Source of the DNA: Glandiceps talaboti
Lineage: Eukaryota > Hemichordata > Enteropneusta > Spengelidae
Direction: 5' to 3'
NCBI RefSeq assembly: GCF_964340395.1
Contig: NC_135571.1
Coordinates: 7,827,453-7,891,452 of the forward strand
DNA: 64,000 nucleotides
The notes beneath the pieces were generated by a model. It was not told where the DNA came from and did no database searches. It saw nothing but the letters and a program-made list of their open reading frames with translations. This document shows, in pieces, positions 14,501 through 26,500 of this stretch. Numbering within the stretch: position 1 is the stretch's first letter; the number at the start of each line of letters is the position of its first letter. Position numbers and translations under genes: made by a program.

Positions 14501-17500
14501 TTCACCCACATTTTTTACACCTTCACCCACATTTTTTCAACTATAATATTACCAGTAGATAAGCCGACCCACTGTGAAAGGAAGAACTGTACCTTTCAAA
14601 GACAATAATTGTTAACAATAAACAGCCTCAACCCAACCCCCAACCCAACCCCCCCCCCCCCCCCCATTTGCTAATTGACTGGCTAATTTTGAAAAGGGGT
14701 ACCACAAATAAATACTTGCGAATACGTTCCCTCACCCCCTCTTTGCCCACTATAGTAGGTGGAACAGTCCATTTTGAAAGGGAGTACAACAAGCCCAGGG
14801 TTTACCATTTCGAAAGGAGGTAACACAAATCTACACTTGGTTAGTCTAACACCCTCCCCCACTCCTATTTTTGTCAACTATGATGGGTGGACCATTCCAT
14901 TTTGAAAAGGGAAGTGCATGCTATTCACACCACTTTGAAAGTGGTATCAGAAGTCAACACTTGCTAACCCCTCAACCCTGAAATATAGGTTTATTGGTCC
15001 ACTTTCCAAGGGAGTGGTACACACATACCACCACACAGTACCACTTGCTAACACCTTCAACTTCAGTTTTTCAATCACAGGAAGTAGTCAAAATTCTGCT
15101 TTGAAAGGGGAAACTGTACAAGTATGTTTCTCGTTAGTCTTGTTGACAACATTTGTTTGTATAGAATGTTTTTGTTATGGGCATTAGGTAGGTAAAATCT
15201 ACCTGAGTTCCTCTGTCATTTTACAGGGGTTCTGTACCAGTGTTTTTGTTATGGGCAGTAGGGTAGGTAAAATCTACCTAAGTTCCCTGGGCATTTCACC
15301 AGTGTTCCATACCAGTGTTTTTGCTGAGGGCAGTAGGTACAAGTGCAGGTAAAATCTAGTTCTCCAGGCATTTTACGAGATTGACCATTCCCACACCAAA
15401 ATTATGGTAAATGTTACGGAAAAAGCTTTGCAATGTTACCAGATTTCCTTCCTCTGTTATTTGGGTTCCCAGACCTAACACAAGTTACAGCAAAAACACC
15501 TTACAAAACATGTTTTAAGTCAACATTTTTTGAACATCCCCCACTCCCCATTCTTTACTGTAGTGCATGGACCAGTCCACTTTTAAAAGACAGAACTATG
15601 ACATTCTTTACTGTAGTGCTTGGACCAGTCTATTTTTAAAAGGGAGAACTATGAAGTAAGGCACTTGGTAACACCATAAATCCCACGCTAAGCTTCTTTT
15701 GTCTTTCCTTTTCTAAATGTTTGTAAAAAACACAGCAGACTGAAAATAATGAAAACATAGTGCAACCTGTTGCTACATGTAGATTTTAGTATCAATACTT
15801 CGATAATATGACCGGTAATAGCGCGAACTCGAACAAAAGCAACTCACTGCTCCAATTACTCCAGGGAATTCCTGTTTGATCTCTTATACATACACAAAAG
15901 GTGCAGGAAGAACACCCCACACAAGACTGCACACGGTTCACTATACCTTTATATTAAACAGAAACCACTTCTTCGGCACAAGACATGCACATTCATCACA
16001 CCACCCAAGAAAATATGCAACATGTACATGTTCAGACATTGCTCACAGCTCATTATTTTGGGTATACTAAATACCAAGCTGGTCTCATTTGACCTTTGAC
16101 CCTGAGGTCATACAGTGTATTGATATGATAATTTATGCGAGTGACACAAATTACAACGTCTGATTCGCACTGTGGTGCTATCAAAGTTATTTTATGGAAG
16201 TTTGACAACTCTGAAAAATATAAATCTATTATCGTCGTCCAGAGAAATTTTGAACAAAAATGTGCAAAAAATACGCCAGCACGAACGGTTGAAAAGAAAT
16301 TGGAAGGAAACCCTGGAAAAAGCAACAGAAACATTGAGAATGTGTAACTACTTGCAGCCTTGCAGGAAAAAACACACACAAAAAGAACTTAAATACTTAG
16401 AACCTTCCACAGAAACATTGGCAGACTATACCTATCAACACGTTCCCATAAAAACACTGACACATTTGTGAACAAAAACAACTGGGTTTGTAGCATACCT
16501 TTTACTAGTTCACCAGTACACTACCCTCGACAACGCCAATTGTATTCTTCAATAATGTATATATGTGACACCTGTGTTAAATAACACACAGTGTACCTAG
16601 AGTCTACTGTATACTCAAACTGCATACTAATCCGAGCTGACTACAGCCCCATACTTCCTTTCAAATTTTACACATCACAAAAATAAATACATGTACACTC
16701 TAAATGGACCAGGCATAAAACACGGGTACTAATTATAATGTCCGGTATTCCATACTTTGAAGTTTGAGATAACCGACAACAGATTTGCTCATTCACAACA
16801 TTGTTGCGTTACTCTGTAAACTCTCGTATCCACGTTTGTCCTGCTTTCCCTAGCAATTATTATGGTTTGAAAACCATTCGCCCAATAAGCTTCGTCTTAA
16901 TAGCTTTTCACCTCATGCTAGAAGGTCAAAATAGAATAAGAAGGTCGACTTATTCTTGTGCGTGTCTATAGTAATGCATGTGTAGTACACGGAGTGTAAG
17001 TTGTGTTGTCGACCAAGAAATTGAAGTCGTGACACACCTAGATGGTATGATTTCATTACAGGTACCGAGACACCTCTTTCGATAAACTGTCTTTTCTCTC
17101 CAAAATCAAGTGCTACCACTGTACCAGCAGTTCCACAATACTTATAGTCATACATGTGATACATTTAGTTCTTGTTACCAATTCCTTGCCAGTCAGTTCT
17201 ACCCAGTAGCACAAAGACTTATTCAGAAACTTGTCCAAGTGTTACTGTCTCAAGAAGCTCTCTTAGACAGCTTCTCGAGTTAACACCAAGACAAGTACTG
17301 GGCTGCACAAAGACTTAGCAAATCTGGTTTGACAGTGTCGTTCACCACAACCCTGAGCCCATGTCAAGTCAGATTACAACTATTCTCTGAGATAGTTATA
17401 CAATAGATATGTGGAAAGTGCACCGGTATGACCTCACCTCTTGAAAGCCATAACAAATTGACCAGGAAATTATCAAAGGTACATAACCTTGAAGTGAACA

Positions 17501-20500
17501 GGTAGGTGTCCTTGGATTTTAGTAGTTGAAGAATACTTTATGTTAGTAGAGTAACAACAAATCTAACAATTTGTAGCAGGAAAGGTAGGTAAGATTAAGT
17601 TTCAGTAGTTGAAAAAAATTTATGTTGATAGAGTAACAAAAATTCTAACAATTTATCAGGAAAGGTACAAGGTAAGAGCTAATAGTTGAAAAAAAATCTA
17701 TGATGCTAGAGTGGCATCAAAATTAGCAATTCATCTGAAAAGTGTTACCTAGGCAACCTTGAATTTTAATCGGGTGCGCTGTACAAAGTTGATGCTAAAT
17801 CATTCAGTAACAACATACAAAATGTATCTACATGTAGCACAATGACAAGACTCCTTGAAGAGAACAGAGCACGGCACAAGGACATCGATGGTATTTACTT
17901 TAACCCCCTGATATGTCAGAAGTCGATAATTCTTCATACTCTGTGACAGCCAGGTTTTGAAGGTTGACTGAGTTTGCCGACTAATCCATGCACCTTGTGA
18001 CACAAGTATTGAACAAACCAATGTTATTGATGGCATTGTAAAAGCAATTATATCGTTGAGTTACAGCTTTTACATATTGACAGTCAAAGTTTTTTTTTTC
18101 TCAAAAAGGAGTGTACCGGTATAGTTTCCTCTGTCTTGTGTTTCAATTTGTGAATTCCTTTTTACCTTTCTCAAGTGTTTTGTTACTCTTTGGTTCTGGG
18201 ACGAGTGTCCTTTTCCGTGTCAGACAGCAGAAGTCTGAAAAATCTACCATAGGTCATAGGCATTTTTGGTTTAAAATGCAAAAATTGACATACACATCGA
18301 CAACAGTGGTGGGAATATTTGCCATTGCCCTTGCTTCAATTTTGAATGATTTTAATGTTTTTCAGTGGTTTTCATACAAATACTGCTTCGACTTAAAACT
18401 GAACAAAATTTCGGAAAAATGAACAAAATGTCAGTCAGAATACCCCTTCTAAGTTCTATGATAGTTTGATGAAACATATACAGGCATCACTGGGGAAAGA
18501 AAACAGACGTGCATGAAGGTCAAGAAAGACAGAATTTCTTTTATCTTTTTGTTTTAAATGTTCAAATAATATTTAGGGTTGGTGGCTTCAACTTAGTCTG
18601 AATGCAAACGTGGTTTCTATGTGCATGGAGGTGTAAATCGTCACGATACTGTATAGGAACTAGATTACAAAGGAACCGGTCAGGTTATAGGAAATACACA
18701 ATTTTTTCTTCTTCAATTTTGCCTTACCTGAGAGCGAGTTCAAAAACCTCAGCACAAGCAAATAAACTAACTGTATTGAAAGGAATATAACCCAGGAATC
18801 TACAAATAAAACTCAATATTCAACACACACAAAAAAAATAATTTACTGCACTTTCAAGGCAACATGGCAATCTGTACTTCCTGTCACCAGAAAAACTCAA
18901 TAGAATGTATTTACAGATCAAATATATTCAAGGTTATGAGTTGAAGATAAAACTGTCATTTGCACAATCATAATATTTCATATATATTCTAATACTAGTA
19001 ATCTATCAAAATCTGTGTAAACATTTTCATTGAAGGTATTTTTGAATCTGTATCTCATTTTATCAAAATATGAAATATGAAAATTTGCTCAGACCATTAT
19101 TACTGACATAAAGGAACCGCGACAACGGAAAATAAAAATGTTTTCCCAATTACAGCCATTTCAATAGTACTCAATTTCAGATTATTTCCATTGCATTTTT
19201 TTCTGAAATGTTCATAATCGTTGAACTGCAAACAGTGTAACAATCTAAAACCATTACTTGAAATATTATTTATATGAGACAAAAAGCGTCAAAACAGTGC
19301 TATTTTTAAATTGTGTAAAAGTGTCCACATTTTACATAATTTTTCTCTCCAAAATTCTGAAGGTATAGAAGTCAGCATATAAAAATATCAAATGAATCAG
19401 GTATTGCAAATGATACACTTTTGCTTACTGTCTTTTGAAGTAAGGTCAATATGGGGTCACAACAGAGTAATGGGTTCCATCCTATAACTTCCAGAAAACA
19501 AAATATGAAAATAATTTATTCTTTTGTTCTGTATACTACATGGACTGAACCACTACATTTTAGGGGAGGGCACCATTTGAAGGAATCCATGTTTCCTATT
19601 AATATAATGTATGCATGGCTGCCTTGTCATTTCCTGCATGGGCTAACTGATATCATGTGATGTTACTCCGGGTTACAAGTCTTCTAGATTCAGTGGCACA
19701 GACTACACTAATGTGATGTTATTTCACTGTACCCACTGGAGGATAAAAAACGTACCCAAACTAGGCATGTTGAAATACTAGAATGACTGTAAATATATAC
19801 CATGGTAGAATCATAATAAAGATAGCTAAGGTGACAGAAACTTTGCAACTCCTAACTTATTAAATTTGTATCATCACTCATGAGCACACACATTTCCCCC
19901 TCTCTTATACGTACATACATACGTACTTACATATATACATACATACATACATACATGTACATACATACATACATACATACATACAATGTACATACATACA
20001 TATATACATACATATACATATATCTATACATATATACATACACACACATACATACATACATACATACATACATACATACATACATCCATACATACATCCA
20101 TACATACATACACACATACACATACATGTAGACATACACATGTACAAAACATACATACATACATACATACATACATACATACATACATACATGTACATCC
20201 ATACATAAGTACGTATGTACATACGTACATACATACATACATACATACATACATACATGTACATCCATACATAAGTACGTATGTACATACGTACATACAT
20301 ACATGCACATACACATACAAATGTACACATTGCTTGATAATTCTTCAAGTAAATGTTGCGGGAAAATATTCACTCTCATCCATATTTAATTTGCATTCTT
20401 TGGTAAAGTTTGCCCCAGGGCTTCAAAAACAAGTCCAGTCAAGCATAGGCAGACAGATGGGCTATTTACATTTCCAATGCAAGCAAGACTTTCACCAGGG

Positions 20501-23500
20501 GCTTACACAATGCTTTCAAAACTTATCATCATTTCTGAAATATTAAAATAGTTAAAAGCAAATGAAAATAACCAGCTTTGAGCAAAAAAAAAAAATTTGA
20601 GAGCCATGAGATAAAAAAGATAATTATTAATATTTTAAGTAGCTGATATATAACTTAAGGAATAAGAAACATAAAATAATAGGTCAGATTGCCACCTGTT
20701 CAACACAATTTGCCAGCTGTGCAGAATCTCTTTTCAGTATCATAATTTTTTCCCGCCAAATTTTAAAGACAATTTTTTATTTTTTCTGGAAATTTTTGAA
20801 ACAAATCAGCAAAATTTTAGATTGGGATTGTAGATATCATTCTTACTTACAAATATTCAGAATTTTTTTTCAAAAATATGGTCATAATTTGTAAAAAGAT
20901 TGAGTCTGTTGACCTAGAAAATAATATCAGAGATGAATAAATTTACATCACAAAGGGGTACATTGTTATTTAAATTAACTATTTACAGGATCTACAGGAC
21001 AGGCTCGAATCAAATTTCAGTTCACAAAGTGCTTTAGGTAGGTGCAGTACACTGATATAATTTCAATTTTGTGAATCACTCCAACATAGGCTGACTGAAA
21101 CCACATCCACATACATGTAACTATAAATAGAAGTACTATTTCAGTATTTACAACTGGGTTGCATAATGCTTATTTCAATCCATTTCATTTATATTAGTAT
21201 AGTATGGTGTTTATTAATATTGACAGTGTAGTTATGTAACCAATACCTTATGTTATGAGTTGATTGTTGAGAGTTTGATAGGTCACACCTTTGTTATATG
21301 ATAAAGTATGTAGTGAGAAGGGGGTTCACACATTTGTTATATGATAAAGTATGTAGTGAGAAGGGGGTTCACACATTTGTTATATGATAAAGTATGTAGT
21401 GAGCAGGGGGTTCACACCTTTGTTATATGATAAAGTATGTAGTGAGAAGGGGGTTCACACCTTTGTTATATGATAAAGTATGTAGTGAGAAGGGGGTTCA
21501 CACATTATTTTTTATGATACAGCATGTGGTGAGAAGGGGGTTCACACCTTTGTTACATTTGTTATAATGATACAGCATGTAGTGAGAAATGGGTTAACAC
21601 ATTTGTTTTTATGATGCAGCATTTTTTTTATGTAATGAGGAGGAGGTTCACACATTGTGCATATGATACATGTGGTGAGAAGGAGCTTCATACATTGTGT
21701 ATATGGCTTCAGCATGTGGTGGGAAGGGGGTTCATCCATTGATTTGGAATGCATGTGCTTGTCTGTTACCAGTTCGGATCAGATAAAACTTTGTGTGAAA
21801 ACAGTTGTCTGTAAGACTTTTACTAAAAGTTTTAGAAAAAAAATTTGCCCAGAACAAAAGAGAAATCCTAATCAATCCTTGTGGCACAACTGATAAATTA
21901 GTATTAGCTCAAAAATCTGGGATTGAAACCCTGCCTTTAAATCTCCGATGTTTATACTAATGACAAATGTGTACAAAAAATAGGTTATTTTTTTTCATTT
22001 TTGTTGTTGTTATTTTGTTGTTTTTGTTTGTTATTGAGAGGGGGGAGGAGGAAGAAAGGAGGAAGAGGAGGTCTCATCAGATAAAGTATTTTTTTGATAT
22101 ATTAAATGGTTGGGGGGGGGGGGGGGAGGAGGTGTTGCACATTGAATACAGTCCCTTTTTTAAATATCCATGCTAACATGCTAAAACATACCAAACAGTT
22201 GCGGTACTTAGAGATTTGAAACCGAATCTATCATTCAGAACGTGACTATGAGAATAGATATGGCCTTCCATTTCTGTGAATAAGTAGTTAAGAATAGAAT
22301 TCAATGTATAGCAATTCTTTGAAATCATGCAACCATACACACACTACTTGCCTTATCATATCTCTTCGTTGTACATCGTACGTGGTTTCAATTTAAAAGA
22401 TTACAAACATCTGGACCTGTTTTAATTCTCTTTCATCTGCCAGTGTTTTTGTTAGGGGGCAATAAATAGGTAAAATGTGCTAGTGTTCTACAGGTTTCTC
22501 CATCAAACACTACGATGCATGTTATGGCACTGCCACTGAGGCACACAATTTCTAGTGACGCACCAAAATTTGGTATTCCCCTATCTCTTACTATGTGGTG
22601 ACTCACAAGAAATTTCAATTTTTCTCATTTTGACTCACAACAAAATTTGGCTACCATTAGAGGGCACACCGGACCACTCCCTCATCCACCCAGGGCTTGA
22701 AATTAACCTTTCTTTAGTAGTCTTAGTGGGCTACCAATTCCAGAAAGTGGTAGCCAAAGGATTGTGACCTATAGTCCCATATACATGAACTGAAAACAGA
22801 GTTCTTCAATTGGAAATAAGTGTGTTATTAAAATACTTTCATGTCTGTAAATCTTCCATCCTTTAAACCATCGCATAATTAGTGGTACATTGCAGCCTGA
22901 GTGGGCTACCAGCTGCAAATGATGGTAGCCCCATGACAAGAATTGGTAGTCTGTGGACATGGGACTACTGTTAATTTTGAGCCCTGTCTCCGTACCCCAC
23001 TCGCCACCTAAAACTGCCCTCTTGGCTACCCCCTACCTCCCCCCACCCTACCAAAACTAATTACAAATCAAATCAAATCAAGTGAAATTCAAATCAAAAC
23101 AGGCTCTGGCGACAGCAACTCAGGAACCAAATACTAACATTCACTCCACATATCCCTTACATCCCAAAAATTTTAATTTTCAAATCACGACCATTGAAAT
23201 GTCGCTATTTGAGACCAGCTGCTACAGATGCTAAGATTACCAAAGATAGGAAACGGAACACCATGGCAACCAACACAGTACACATACATATGTAAGAACA
23301 ACTCAGTAATGAAGTACACTTGCCATGGTTTGAAAATTCTAGATGAAAATGTGACAACACTTACGGAAATTTAAGTACTTTATTTTTTTTTTTATGTCTC
23401 CGTCATATCTATAGCCTATTGCATGATATAATCACCCTGTCCCTGTAATCCAAATAGAGTAAACACTGGAAGTCCAAAAAAGTGCACACTGCAAGCGCAT

Positions 23501-26500
23501 GGAGTGTGCCCTCTAATGATAGCCAAATTTTGTTGTTGTGAGTCAAAATGAGAACAACTCATTACATAGTAAGAGATGGGGGGAATACCAAATTTTGGTG
23601 CGTCATTAGAAATTGTGCGGGTCAGTGGTGTGTCAAATTGGCTTAGAGGGCACACTGGTCACCACATAGTAAGAGATAGGGGGACACCAGATTTTGGTGT
23701 GTCAATAGAAATTGTGTGCATCAGTGGTGCGTCAAATTAGCTTAGAGGGCACACTACATGATCATGGAAGTAATCAGAAACACCACACTACTGTGAGTAT
23801 CATTAAACCAACGCCAATTCCATATTATCATATCACAACAATAGTTTTACTTTGTCCCTGTATTAGTTGACTTAAAGTTCGGTTTCCGCTGTCGTAGTTA
23901 GAAATGTAGTGATTTCACACAACACAGCTTTCATGGCGTAATTAAAATCTATAACATTTATCTTTGACAATATTTGATATTCTGGCTTCAAAAATCCATA
24001 CAGCATTTAATAATTATATATCATATATACATTAATATTTCATATATACAGATTACAAGATACCCTTCATCTCTGACTATCATATTGATTGATGTCATAA
24101 TTTAGTGAAATATACTGCAAGTTTTGAACATCAATATTATTGTAAAAGATTGGGACATATAATATGCAATTACAGAAGATCAGGTGTGAGGCGTGTCTCT
24201 GAAGATGGATGCATTTTCAGTTCTACATTATTTATCTTTTTATATGAAGAATTGCTGACGTTATTGTGTACTTTTTTATTATTTACCATGAGATCTCTAG
24301 GATAGTGGCTTACTTTCAATGACACAGTTCGGATTAGTGTTGAAACGTGAAACACAGTTTTCTGGCAGAGCTACATGTACAGGAAAAGTTGGCTCAAAAC
24401 AAATGTCATAAGGGGCTTGAAATTAACAGTAGTCCCATGCCCACAGACTACCAATTAAATTAACAGTAGTCCCATGCCCACAGACTACCAATTCTTGTCA
24501 AGAAGTCAGGGCTTGAAATTAACAGTAGTCTCATGTCCGCAGACTACCAATTCTTGTCATGAAGTCAGGGCTTGAAATTAACAGTAGTCCCATGTCCACA
24601 AACTACATTTTTGTACCAATTCTTGTCATGAAGCAGCGCTTGAAATTAACAGTATAAGTCCCATGTCCACAGACTTCCAATTCTTGTCATGGGCTATCAT
24701 AGTTTGCAGCTGGTAGCCCACTCTGACTACCACTGATTATGTGATGAGAATGGAAGATTTATGGACATGAAAGTATTTTAATAACACACATATTTCCAAT
24801 AGAGGAAATCTGTTTTCAGTTCAGGAATATGGGACTACAGGTCACACTCTTTGGGCTACCAATTTCTGAAATAGGTAGCCCACTAGGACTACCAAAGAAA
24901 AAAGTTTATTTTGAGCCCTGAATGAATTATCAAGTTTCACCCTATGGCTTACTGATAAGATGACACTCATGTACAATGTAAGAACCTGGGATTGAAACAT
25001 GGGTCCTTAATTACATGCACACTGAAAGATGTGACTGTACCAAATTTTAATTGATTGCTATGAACCCACATTCTAAAAACATTCATTCTCGCATGGCGAC
25101 AATACTACAGTCTACATAAGGTTTATTTATATATGTTTATATTCACAGTGGTCTTTCCTGTAAAACTTCAAGTGTTCATCCATTAGGTATATTGACAGAT
25201 TGCAGGAACTTATTCTTTTTACTAAAATCTTGGCTTTTACATATTTCTGAAACCTTTGGTTGGAGACATGTATATGAAGCCCTACTTTTTAAACTCGTGG
25301 AATAGATATAATATGGCAAGTACAAATCTTAGTCTTTAGATCGACATTAAACCATAGCTTTATAGTTTGTAGTATTTTCATACTATGGTCGTAATATATT
25401 TGTAAAGACTTTGAGTCACAATTTCTATTTTGGACATTTGTTATCCAACAGGTTTGATCTACATGTAACGGGCAGGGGCTTGAAATTAGCAGTGGCCAAG
25501 AAACATAGAAGTAACTAAACATTGTATCTAGACCAGTAAGCTACGACTACCAAATGTACAAGGTGGTAGTTTGCCAGACTACTGGACACCATTGGAGCTG
25601 AAACTTCATTTGGCTAAATCAAACTACCCAGCACTGAAGTAAAGTTTGGACTCTGGGTCATGAAAAATGAAGCGAAGGTGAATTTGAATGCCTTTCAAAA
25701 CTGCTTTGTGAATGTTGCATGATGCTGGCTTTAGAGGGCTCACTTCTATCTACCTGACTCCACAGCTGCATCAGTTTTACTAGCCCTAGTTCCATTGTTT
25801 TCTCTGAGATCCAAGTCCTTACCTTGCTACATAGTGAACTGCTCCCTGGTCACACAAGTGACACACTACAGTCTAGCTTGCATGAACATATTTTCTCAAA
25901 CCATGTGTTTTAACCCTAGTGAAAAATATTAGAAACATCTGACGGAATCCAGTGACAATTTTTTTTCATATCACACTGACCATCTGGCTACATTTCGTAG
26001 TTCCTGATGATCGACTAGCCCCCAAGCACGACACAGTTACAGTTACCCTACAACCAGCCATATTGGCAACACTTTCTGACTCTGACTTCACTTGCCCTGC
26101 TGCAATCAAATTTCTGATGCCATAACCTGACATAGTTCAAAACATCCAATGGAACAGCCCTGGTGAACTGAAATCTGATTTTGATGTGGTGGAACACGTT
26201 CTGAAAAATTTGTCTTCACACATACATCTCATACAAAATACAACCATAGCAGCCATTTTTCAATACCTCATTCTACATGTATCCCTGAGGCTTGACTAGC
26301 CATGGAACAAGCCATGTGTGATGTTAAATCGACAAGACCTGCTAGTTACTATATATTGAGTAACCCTAGCACAACCATTCTCTAAACACAGATTGGCCCT
26401 GGCACAAGTTTCTGTTTGATTTATATGCCATGTTCACGACATCACACTGACTTGCCCTGAAACGTAAAGTTCTAGTTGTTACATTTCTGAGCCCTACTAA

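Noticed and set aside
21270-21740. Regular direct repeats resembling a CRISPR array
   Set aside because: Units are contiguous with no unique spacers, and the genome is clearly animal. The same goes for 54722-55175 and 63040-63385.
21877-21950. A functional tRNA gene
   Set aside because: A- and B-box-like words are present but no cloverleaf can be drawn with confidence, and a similar sequence recurs at 24935. A SINE remnant is more likely.
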